NCBI RefSeq assembly: GCF_001039355.2
Contig: NW_019774624.1
Coordinates: 1,493,116 to 1,520,474, forward strand
Length of the DNA stretch: 27,359 nucleotides
Reading direction: 5' to 3'
Source: Lingula anatina
Taxonomy: Eukaryota > Brachiopoda > Lingulata > Lingulida > Lingulidae
In this document: piece after piece, positions 1 through 11,200 of the stretch
How positions within the stretch are numbered: the stretch's first letter is position 1
Layout: every line of letters begins with the position of its first letter
The notes under the pieces: model-generated
What the model was told of the DNA's origin: nothing
What the model saw: only the letters and a program-made list of their open reading frames with translations
Databases searched by the model: none
Program-made: the position numbers and the translations under genes

Positions 1-669
1 AAGGTATAATGCACTTGCTGTTCCTCACCTAGATATACCACTTGGAATTACGTGATGAAATCTGTGCAAAATAACGAATGATAAATAAATAGAAATTTTA
101 TAATAATGTCACAGGACCTGCAAATAGAAAGAAGTGGGTCAACTGATAAGACCTGAAAAACGTGACCTAATTTTGGCCGAGAATGGCGCTGTGAGGTGAG
201 TAGGGGGCTCGTAAACTAACACATGGCGCAGGCTGTCTGTTTATTTTCTGCACCTCTAGACAGGTTCAGATAGCTCTATCTGCAGATCAATATGATGTGT
301 GACTTCGCATGAGTCATTTATTAGATGATAAATATTGTGATGTGTTTTAATGCCACTCACATACTGCTGGTACTTGCAGTGCGCGACTAGGTTGTTGATC
401 TAATACTAGCACAGTTGTAGTAGTTGTAGTAGCGTCTTTGGGTGCCACAGTTGAAGACCATAGCTGTTAGGAAAGGGAATGGAGTAGTGGTGGTGGTGGG
501 GGGGGTGGGGGGGGGTTGCTGTTTGTCTAAGGTGGCACTGAAAGTGCTTATTAATGGGAGCGGACCTTGTAATAACTTAGTGGTATAATATATAGGCATT
601 GTTATAACGCACCTCTCTTTCTCCCTCTCTCTCTTATACACACACACATGCACACACACACACATACAT

Positions 670-706
<37 letters not shown>

Positions 707-868
707 GAAAACATACATAAACACACACAAGAGTGCGCAATGGGACTACAACACGTCATTCTCAACTCATGGCCCATTATGTCAGGGGCTCATTCCCAAT
801 GGCATGTTAGGTCTACATACATGCTGTAGATCAATTCAACTCTGGGGAGACTTGATCTGAAGGCAGTC
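1..868. other. Intergenic sequence upstream of the BPHL-like gene
   Basis: No gene can be supported here. The stretch holds a G-rich tract (about 490-516) and the CA microsatellite listed separately. Open frames over the CA repeat are low-complexity and are not credible proteins. Confidence 0.6.
638..704. repeat. (CA)n microsatellite
   Basis: Nearly pure CA dinucleotide repeat interrupted by ATG/ATA variants. It is preceded by a CT-rich stretch (611-636). Likely length-polymorphic. Confidence 0.95.
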
Positions 869-873
869 AGTTT

Positions 874-1143
874 CAGGGGCAGATGCAGGATTATTTGAAG
901 GCGGGATCCGCCATGCGAAGCAGATCCTCCCCCCTCCCCCCTGGCATTGGTTTGGGGGCCCAGCCCTGAAGGCCCCGAATAAATTTGGTATTTTAGAGGG
1001 CGAATGATGCCATTTGGTACAGTTTAGAACTATGATTCAGCTAGTCAAAATTCTGATTTCGAGAGGGGGCCATTGGATTTTCTGAAAGCGAAGGGGGGGG
1101 GGGGCAGGACTCCCCCTGATCCCCCCTTCTAAATCTGCCACCG
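874..1143. mobile_element. MITE-like non-autonomous DNA element
   Basis: A 270-bp segment has related ends: the left end begins CAGGGGCAGAT and the reverse complement of the right end begins CGGTGGCAGAT, with a second shared block GAAGG-GGGATC further in. The pentamer AGTTT directly flanks both sides (869-873 and 1144-1148), as a target-site duplication would. The interior is rich in G and C runs and codes for nothing. The CAGNGGC-type ends resemble hAT-group MITEs. Superfamily assignment is inference. Confidence 0.6.
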
Positions 1144-1254
1144 AGTTTAACAGATTGACATACTCCTCTTGGTTTCTTACTTACGCTTATAATCACCAGC
1201 TTTTCTGCATTCTCCTCAACACCAAGAAGAGGCGTGTTAATCTGTTAAACTGAT

Positions 1255-1560
1255 TGTATTCAGTGAGAGTCCCTGCATAGTTTGATCGATCTACGTTGAC
1301 TGATACTAGCATAACTGGGAATGAGCACTAGGGTGAATTCCCAGAGATTTAGATCGATCCAGAGATTTAGACTTAGATCGACCTAACGCCCTGGGGGTTC
1401 ACGCTAAATTGCAGTCAGCCGAGCGTGCATCATAGTTAATTACCCCCTTACAGCTTTTAGTAGGTGAGAAAGATGCTTAAGCCGGCTAAGCTGACAGTAA
1501 TCTAGTGAGACTCCCCACAGGGATAGATCGATCTAAAATCTATGGAAATGGGGTCCTAGG
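1255..1560. mobile_element. Degraded MITE-like repeat with repeated GATCGAT motifs
   Basis: The stretch contains several AGATCGATC/GATCGATCTA motifs in both orientations (about 1285, 1352, 1377, 1527). Two diverged direct copies of AGTGAGA-TCCC start near 1262 and 1504. A core at 1431-1453 (ATAGTTAATTACCCC, then TTA, then AGC) is also found on the minus strand at about 17998-18018, inside the MITE at 17883-18108. It therefore looks like an older relative of that element. Exact ends and target duplication were not found. Confidence 0.4.
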
Positions 1561-1870
1561 TTTGACAAACAAATAAGTGCAGATGTCAGCTTATAGCGTT
1601 AAGGACATTGACCTGTTATGACCTAGTTAAAATGTGATTGTAAGGCTGAAGTCAACCAATCAGTAGAACCAGTTGTAAACCTAGCTGATACAGATAAGCT
1701 TCCTCAGAGCAAAGTATTTATAATTGCTTAGTGTTCAATGAAAAACAAGTCTTAAGGTTGCTTTTTTCATGTCTTTTTATATCTCTTGTCATTTAGTACA
1801 GTCATAGAAATGTCTTCATTTTCAGTGTTTGTCACTAATTTCTGTCCATTTAAGTTTTAGGTTGGAAATA

Positions 1871-1876
1871 ATGTAA
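1871..1876 (+). promoter_or_regulatory. Start-stop minimal uORF before the BPHL start codon
   Basis: An ATG immediately followed by TAA lies one base upstream of the predicted main ATG (1878). Both ATGs have A at -3; only the main one has G at +4. If the mRNA leader extends through this point, ribosomes would meet a start-stop element first. A possible 3' splice site (pyrimidine-rich ending in TTTTAG at 1860) suggests a non-coding leader exon could join here, but this is inference. Confidence 0.35.
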
Positions 1877-1877
1877 G

Positions 1878-2056
1878 ATGGCAGCTGCAAGAAACGCAGT
1901 TCGGCGTATTGGGGTCTTGCAAGGCGCCTTGGTGAAGAGACAGACGTACCGTGGCCGTGTGGAGAGCAGACGACATCAGAATACATATGATGGGCGATGG
2001 CCACCAGATCACGGCGTGGGTATTGATAATGTGGAGGCACAGGTTGCGCAGGCCAG
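1878..2056 (+). CDS. BPHL: BPHL exon 1 (N-terminal, targeting-like)
   Basis: Encodes 59 residues plus two bases. The first 30 residues are rich in Ala, Arg, Val and Gln with no acidic residue before Glu29, as in mitochondrial presequences. It ends GCCAG|GTACTT (phase 2). The ATG at 1878 has A at -3 and G at +4. Membership in the BPHL transcript rests on matching phase with exons 2 and 3; transcript data would settle it. Confidence 0.6.
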
Positions 2057-5000
2057 GTACTTAATTCCTAAATTTTTTTTTTGCCAAAGGAGAAGATAAC
2101 AATTATGATACATTTAATTGATAAAAATGAAAAATATAATTGATTTTTTAGGCATTTCATTGTGTGATTTGTTGAAAAAAGTGAGTATACTGGAGATTAT
2201 TATATGCTGGTGCTACCTCAACTGGATATATTTGCTAAATTTATCCTCTTTTGTTTTTATCTGTGTCATTTAAAACTGAAGGCGATATTCACTGTCTGTC
2301 ACGAGGCACAGTTCCTAGCTGGTAGATACAAATTTATCTGTCCGGAGGGAGGTCTGATAATATTTTTCTGGCTAAGTCTGTCATGTCTTTGACATAGGAG
2401 ATAAGTATATCTAGCTCTATTGTTCTGGGATATACCTTTAATAGCATCAGTTTTTGTATCATTTTTTTTACTGCCATTTTCATTCTCATTTAATTGGCAT
2501 AAATTTTACATATTGTGTGCACTTGTGATAGTCTATCCTTGTGAATATTGATGTTTGTCCATGTATATGCACATACTAGTAACATATGTTCTCATGTTAG
2601 AGGTTGTATGGAAAAAATCTTCCCTAGTTCTCTGTATTCTTGATATACTTGGCTGACATAAGGTCAGACATTACATAAACACAAAACATGTTAGCATTTA
2701 GAAACCAGCTAGGAATACATTTTTATAGGATGAGCTGACTGTATGCATTAGGTTCATCTCCTCATGTTATTTAACATCTATGAAAAGAGGTTCAATAATA
2801 TTAATAGACAGGAATAGAGAGTGAGAAGTGACTGCTAGAAGTTGAGTGGTGGAGAGAGAGAGAAGGAGAGAGAGATAGGGGAGAGAGAGGGAAAAAAGAG
2901 ACTATATACTTATATCACCTCCACATACCATGAGGAAAAAATGCCGACAGGAAACGGGATAGGTGTCTAATATGTGATAAATATGATGTGTTTGCCTCAG
3001 GCCAGATCCCAGTGCTACTGCGCCACTGTATAGAGAACTGAACACCGCCAGGTAGACTTGACAGCATTCCATAGGCTCCATTCAGAACAGAGGACTAACT
3101 AGGCCGAGGGTCAAATATGGTGACCCACTACAAAGCTTGCCATCTAATCTGTTAATAGACACTGAATAGATATCCCATGGGGAAGTATTCAAGTGGGTCG
3201 GCCATATTTGACCCTTGGACTAGCTAGTCCCCTATTCTGAATGGGGCCTTAGAGAATAACACACAAGCTCCGGTTCTTTCTTTCCACCCAAAGAAATAGT
3301 AATACAGAGGTTAATGAGATATTAATATACACAGGTTAGTGATATTAACTTCCCCCGTGTGTGCTCTCCACAACCAGTATTTCATACTATTTATGGGAGT
3401 TTCTTTAATAATATTTGCAAATTGACCAAGGGTAAAATATGATTTTATTGTACTGTAACATTTGGCATGTGAGTAATTTTGGGCCCATATTGTTCTTTAT
3501 CCATATAACACTTATCTGGTTTAATAGGTGTTTTAATGTTTGTTTTTTAGAACTGAATAAAATGCATGTTTTTTTCTCATTTAATGATTAAATGCATTAC
3601 TCACTCATCTTTTTATAGACAGTCAAAATTGTTTCAGATAAAGTTTTTTATTTATGTTGTTGATAGAGTTTGCCTTTGAAACACTCAATTGAAACCTAGT
3701 GCTCTACGTTTTGTCATTTTTTTATTTGAAATTGATTTTAAGCTTTGAAAAATTGAAATGATGTCTATGAGCACTTTCAAACAAGGCATCTATATGAAGG
3801 GTTTTTCTGCAGAGTCTGTCTTTCCTGTAGACAAACAATCTCTCCCAGTTTGCTAGTCTCTTGATTAGGATTGCCATAATAACACAGCTATTGATGGGAG
3901 TAATATTAAACAATCCTCTTATCTCACTAGGAGTGTGTATGTTACACAGTATAGTCACTCTATGTGGTGAGAGCTGAAATACATTCCCTCAAATATCTCC
4001 TCAAAAATAAGCCAGTAAAAGGCACTTTTATTAATAGAGCTGATGTGGAAATAGTAAATGAGAATTTTAAAGATTAAAAATCAGTGTGGTTTGATCAGAT
4101 ATTAAAAACAAGAAATGGTGACAGTAGCTTTATTACAGATACTGTTGATTTATTCAGGAAAAAGGATAAATTTACAGTTTTTGGTTTTTAAGTTAAAACC
4201 TGTTTTGGTCTTTTTTGTTTCCCCTCTTTCAAGGAGATTTTAACATCTAAAAAACATTTTTGCTGGTTTTGATTTCACATTGGGGCTGGTTTCTTTTTTA
4301 CTTAACATAAAGTTTAGAAATTTCATGTAACTTTTTATCTTTTAACTCATACAGAGTGTGCATGATTTAGATAAGCTAGAATTAAACAGGTTTAGTGGAT
4401 ATTAATAGTTTTGGGTTATGCAATTGACCTTGTGTACCCGTTAACAATTTGAAATATTTGAAATCTGTTACATTTGAAAATTTACTTTAATATTATATGA
4501 TATATGATCTATATTTATGAAAGCATTTAAACTTGCTTGATATTATTATAATATTAGGCTTTTAATAAAGAATTAATAGAATATCATTATACTATGTGAT
4601 TTTGAAAATTAAATTTGCTCAGATTTTAAATTAATGATATCATGACAGTTTTAGTAAATTTGCAATATAAAAATTAATTTTTGGTATTTTTAAACTTTTA
4701 AGTTTTATTTCTTCTTTTAGTCTGGTGAACTTGCAGACTAACACTCTGGCGCGGCAGGGATATGACATGACCCAGAGGTAAGTGATATTAAAGTTTAAAT
4801 TTGAAAATTCTGTATGAAATTATATTTGATATTTCAATTTTTTATGTATTTAATGTCAGTTGGTTTGTCTATGCAAGTACTAGTAGTCTTCTTCTTTTTT
4901 TTTTTTTTTGCATTTGCCTTTTTAGATATTACTTCATGCTATATATGAAAAATGTGTTATGCCATTTTGGAGAAGAAGTTCCTTTAATTGTTATTAAGAA

Positions 5001-5170
5001 CTTTTCGTGATTTGAACATTAGGAGAAGAAATACTCTGTTGAATGATTTTAATATACATGGAGAATATGCAGGCAACCATTGGCAAGGCTTTTATAAATT
5101 TATTTATAAACTTAAGCCAGAGGCAATCATCAAACATTGAATGTTGGGATTAATGAAACATTTTCATAAC

Positions 5171-5206
<36 letters not shown>

Positions 5207-8200
5207 TATAAACAAGACAGTTTAGTTGTAAATTTATGTCAGAAGTGTACAGCGAAGTATTCAGGTGAACTCGTAGCCCCATGGTGATCTTGAAGAGCAC
5301 ATTTACCTGAGACTGGTGTGAGCTGCATACTGAACACTTATATAATCTATGATCTGTCTGCTTGTAAGATTCCTTATTGATGACTTAGGAATTCTGTTCA
5401 CATGCATCACTGGTTGGCAGGTACTAAACTAACACAATAAATTACCACCCTGAGTATGGAGGCTATCTGAGTGAATGTCTGATGAAGCAAAGTCAGATTT
5501 ATGCCGATGTGCAAAATGACATGCGGGGTAATGAAAAATGGGACATCTGAATTATGACATGAGAATCTGAGGTCAGACCTAAGGTGCTGTGGTTTGATTA
5601 TTACTTAATGTTCACAGTGTTATTATTAGTTTGAGAGGCTGAATTTTATTGTATACTGTTTTATCAAATTTTTGTTTATTTAGTGAACAGGACGTGTTTT
5701 AATCAGTAGAATATGTGCTGGATCAATCCCATGTTTCAGCTTTGTCAAGATCAAATTTTCCAGTGATGTGGCATTTATAACGACTGCATTATGGTTAGAG
5801 AAACCTTTGGTGTTGTGGTCACAGCTGTGAGCTGACATCATCCTCATGGCAGGTACTCACGCGGCACAGCTCAGCCACACCTGGCACCCTAGTAGTGCCA
5901 CGCGCTGGGATCACTGTCATTGCAGAGTGATTGATGATATTTTCCCTTCATTTTTAGCCGCATGTTCACATACTTGTTTCTCTATCTCATACAGTCACGT
6001 CTGTGTTATCTACCTTGCCCTCGGGTATAGCAGGGATAAGATATTGTGCAGGATTTTCGTGGGAAAACAAATTTTCCTCAGGTCTTCAGTAATTTTAAGT
6101 ACTCACAAGCCATCACCAGTCTGTGAAATAAGCTTTTTAGAGTGGTTGTCCTGTTGGACAACCATCTAATATTTTTGGGTTGCCCCCATCCACTTTTGGT
6201 TGCCCAAATAAATCGAAGAAAAATAACACAAAACTTACAAGATTCCTTTTTATTTCAGCGGGTTAAAAGCTAACATGCACTGTGTAGCTTTAAACAGATT
6301 AACTTATGCAAATAAACAGATGATAAACAGTTTAATGTTAAAGAACCTCAACAGCAACAATGCAGCATTTGGTAACATGTCTTCCTTCCCACAAACAATT
6401 ATTTTAAGAACAACTATGCATCATCATACATACTGTACAAACACTAGAATATTTTCTAGGAAAAGAAGGCATTCCTGTTTCCAGGTCAAGATTTGAAGAC
6501 AAGCCAGAATGAAGAATATTTTTCAGTATATTTACTGCTAGCTAAGTGTAATAGGATTCTCCATTTCCCTGCCTCTTAGTCTATTAACTTAGTTTCAAAT
6601 GTGGACAAATACGGTTAATGTGGACACATTGATTTATTATATTTATATGTTATTATAATAAACAATTAAAATGCTGCATTTTCTGCCATCTCCATCTCAC
6701 ATTCATCTTCATCATTGTAATAATGTCAAATGATACAGGAAGTACAAGACATGTTGGATGGCATGGACAGACAGAGTGATCAGAATATAGTGTGTCTGTA
6801 TATAAAAAGGAATGTCACTATTTTAAACGTAATGAAATGTCTGGTTCAGACTAGTCTCTGAAGGACAAAAATATAAAAAACACTGTGTTTTCTTCCATCT
6901 CCATCTCATCTACTTCATCAAATTCATCTTCATCATTCTCCTTTGAAGTAACCAAAGAATCTGTAACTACCTCCTGTAACATAAACGTGCTAACTCTGTA
7001 AGCCGCCATGCTGGAACACACGCGTATTATTCAAGTCGCTTACAACATTGTAAAATAAGAGGTGGTCGCTTAAGACAAATAAAATGTTACATCTCCCTCT
7101 TTATAATCAACTAAGATTAATAAAGTAAATAAAAGCATGTAAATTAAAATAAATTCAGTTTTTGGTGTTCACAGTTCTTTGTGAGTGTTCACTTTAACTT
7201 AAAGTCTTTCAATGTTCAATGTGAGAAGAGCATTCAGAGTCTCTGATCTTCTAGTCCTTTTGTAAATAATTTTTTTTTTTACTTTAACTTAAAGTCATTT
7301 CATGCTCCACAGAGAATGTCTTTAACAGTCCATTTAAATGAAAGAAAAGAAAATTAAAGAAAAGTCTTTGGCTGAGTCTTTGCATTATAACTTAAAACTG
7401 CTTTAAAGCAAGTCCACATGAAAATCCACATGTAGTATTAAATTAATACTGAATCGTTCACAAAAAACAAGTTATAAATTTAATCTGTCTGGCGGTTTCA
7501 CCACACGACCAGATCTTGTTACAATCCTTGGGGTATTAATCGCTGATGTCACTGTTTTTGTTGGTGTTTTACACTGATCCTTGACAATATCTCGGGTTGG
7601 TGTTACTGTCTCCTCAGGTACTATATGCTGATCCTTGATAGGTGAATGTAATGGCTCATCACATGGCTCCAAGTCAACAAAATTAGGGTTATAGTGATGT
7701 GCTTTTTCTGTTGATGATCTTAAGTGCTGACGATTACGTCTGTATACACGGTCATTTCCTTCCACTATGTATGATCTTGGATGTGTATGACGTTTAACAA
7801 CAATGGCTGGTGCCCATGTTTTTGAACCTGGATGAGGCTGCATTCTCACATGTTCTCCAGGGCTGAAAGCTTTCAGTTCTTTAGCACCTTTCCTTTGATC
7901 ATAATAATATTTCTGCTTTAGTTTCTCCTGGCTAAAATGACGTTTCACCTCTCGTTGGTTATATGCCTGTGGTTTTAACAGATTTCGAGCTGCAGGCAGT
8001 GTGTTTCTAGGTCTGCGTCCCATTAACAACTGCGAAGGGGACAAGTTTATGCCTTCCAAAGGTGTAGTTCTGTAGTTGAGTAGAGCAAGATACTTGTCAT
8101 CACATTTTTTCCACATTTTCTTCACAATTTGAATAGCTCTCTCAGCTTCCCCATTTGAACCTGGGTACTGAGGACTGGAGGTCATATGTTCAATATCATA

Positions 8201-11200
8201 CACTTTGCAAAATTGTTTGAATTCACATGAACTAAACTGTGGTCCATTGTCTGATCTGATTTTAAGAGGTATGCCATGACAACTAAACACATATTTCATA
8301 GCATTGATTGTAGCAGTTGTAGTTGCGGCATTCAGTTCTACAACATCAATGTACTTTGAATAGTAATCAATGAGAAGTAGGTACTTCTTTGCTCCAAAGT
8401 CAAATATGTCACAACCAACTTCAGTATAGGGTAGATCTGGAGGGACGGTCGGTTTCAACGGTTCTGCGGGTAACCTGTTTTGATACTCAGAACATTTTAT
8501 GCAGTCTCTCACCATGTTTTCAATTTCCATATTCATTCCAGGCCAAAACATGACTTCCCTTGCACGCTGTTTGCATTTCACAACTCCAAGATGTGACTCG
8601 TGTATCAAGCTAAGCATGTACTTTTGTAATGACGGTGGAATAACTATTCTGAGGCCTTTGTAGATTACACCATCAAACACAGACAATTGGTCTCTGGAGT
8701 CCCAGAAATTTCTAATTTCATAAGGTGTCTCTCTACGCGTATCTGGCCATCCTTGAACAATTGTGTTGTATAGAGGCTGTAGCTCTCTTTGCGTTCTTGT
8801 TCTAATATCAGAGTATCTCTCGCTGCTCACAGAGATCATATCAATTAAACATAAATCATCTAGTCCTGTCACGTCAGAACTGGTGTCTGGTAAGTATGCT
8901 CTCGACAATGTATCTGCTACCACCATATCTTTGCCTTTCCTGTATACAACATTGAGATTGTACCACTGTAGACGTAGCAACATCTTCTGCAATCTCATTG
9001 GAGCTGACAGTAATGGCTTCTTATAAATGCTCTCTAATGGCTTGTGGTCTGTGTACACTGTTGTTTCCTTACCGAAGATGTAGCAGTGGAATTTTATAGC
9101 TCCATGGACAATGGCGAGCATTTCCTTCTCTATTTGAGCATAACGCATTTCAACATCAGTAAGAGAACGTGACGTGTATGCTATAGGTCGGCCATCTTGT
9201 ATTAGCACTGCCCCTAGTCCACTTCTTGATGCATCACACTGAATCTCTACGGGCTTGTTCACATCATAATAAGCTAATACAGGCGGTGTGCTACACAAGT
9301 GTTTGAGTTCCTCAAAACTTGCTTGTTGCTCATGTTCCCACTTGAATGACACATCATTCTTCAATAATGCTCTCAGTGGGGCATCCACCTGACTCAGGTT
9401 TGGTATGAACTTGGCTAGATACTGTACAAGACCAAGTATTCTTCGTACTCCATCCTTATCTGTGGGTGGTGTCATCTCAGTTATTGCGCGCACTTTTTCT
9501 GGATCTGGGCTCAGGCCCTCTGCTGTGAGGATATGTCCCACATACTGAACTCTGGGCTGACGCACCTGACACTTGTCAAAATTGAGCTTTAGGTTGTATT
9601 CAGTAGCTCTCTGAATAACCTTCTTGAAAATCGAATCATGATGCTCACGATCTGTGCCTGCTATCAATATGTCATCCATTATAGCTGTGGCACCTTCTAT
9701 GCCTTCAAGCATTTCATCCATGATTCTCTGAAAGATTTCTGGCGCTGATTTAATACCAAAGGGTAGGCGAAGCCATCTGTACCTGCCAATTGGAGTGTTG
9801 AAAGTAGTCAAAAAGGATGACTGCTCATCAAGCTGTATCTGCAAAAATCCCTGTGTGGCGTCTAACACAGAAAACACTGTGGCTTTTGGAATACTAGCTA
9901 CAACTTCTTCAATAGTTTTCAGTGGATGATGCTCTCTTTTGATTGCATTGTTCAAATCACATGGGTCTATACAGATTCTCACTTTATCATTTCTTAATGA
10001 AACAACCATTGAACTGACCCATTCAGTTGGCTCATGGACTCGGGTAATGAAGCCATCTGATTCCATTTCCTGTAATTTCTCTACGATGCGTGGCTTCAGT
10101 GATGCTGGCTGTCGTCTGGCTGGATGTATAACTCCCTTTGCTGTTGGGTCTATCTTTATGGTATGCTTACCTGGTAGCGTACCTGTGTTCTTGGCAAGTT
10201 CAGTGAAATCATCTACACTGTTTACCTTGTTTACTCTGACTCTATGGAGGAGCCCAAGTTTCTCTGAAACTTCACCGTTAATGACATTTTCCTGGTCTAT
10301 GTCTACTACTTCAAAGTCAACTGGCAACTGAGTAGTATTGTATGCCACTGAAAGCTGTGCTTTTCCGATTGGGCGGATCTTGTGATTAGAGTAGGAGCGA
10401 AGAACTTTAGTTGTTTGGTTCAAGTTCTTGTGAAGACTAAGTTTTTCATAATCAGCTTTCACTAGAATGTTACATTTTGCTCCAGTATCTATACGAAATT
10501 TAAGTGGCTTGTCTTGGACATCTAGTGTCACTATCCATTTATCTTCAGCTGCACTGACAGAGTCAACATTTTCATCATCAACTTCAGTTGTATGAATGTA
10601 CAGTGGATCATTGTTGCTATCTTCACTCACTGAATCATCATAGTAAACATCATTATCACTTTCCTGTAAAGTGTGTACTGCCTTGGCTTTTCGTTTTCTG
10701 CATACTGAATACCAATGGTCTAGTCTTTTACAATATCTGCATTTGGTTCCTTTTGCTGGGCAAGTATTGTTTCTATGGGCTGTTGCAATATCTAAACCAC
10801 ACTGACCACATTTCTTGTTCTTTTGCTTCCAAGGTACGTGTTCCTGTCTCTTAGAGGCTTGTGAGGGATTTCTACTAGCATGGCTTTCCTTACTCTTATG
10901 TGACTTGTGATTAATGGCGGAAACTTCAACTTCTGGTCTTAAAATCTTCATTTGTTGCTGGGATGACTCATACTGTCTGCCTATTTCTAATGCTTGAGCT
11001 AGAGTAAGTCTTTCCCCTTTTTCTAACAGTTTCTCTTGAACTCGAGGATAGTACACCCCACGTATTATACAGTCAATTAAAATGTCTTCAGCGTCTTGGT
11101 ACTCACAATCCATAAGAATCAATCTGATGTCTTTTACAAAATTGTCAAATGTCTCACCTTCCTCCTGCTTCCTTTTCTGGAGATTAAATCTTTGTGCACG

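Larger units (their letters stand above)
2057..4720 (+). other. BPHL: BPHL intron 1
   Basis: A 2.66-kb AT-rich intron from GTACTT to a good pyrimidine tract and TTTTAG. It contains a GA-rich low-complexity stretch (about 2850-2900) and a MITE (3075-3248, listed). No other coding sequence is recognisable. Confidence 0.6.
4778..6116 (+). other. BPHL: BPHL intron 2, left part
   Basis: AT-rich sequence between exon 2 and the transposon at 6117. It holds an (AAT)n microsatellite (5171-5207). An open frame near 5846-6169 has no recognisable domain and runs across the transposon end, so I do not call it a gene. Confidence 0.55.

Noticed and set aside
387-860. Open frames on both strands over the CA repeat
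   Set aside because: They are products of the dinucleotide repeat (Cys-Val or His-Thr runs), with no domain or splice support.
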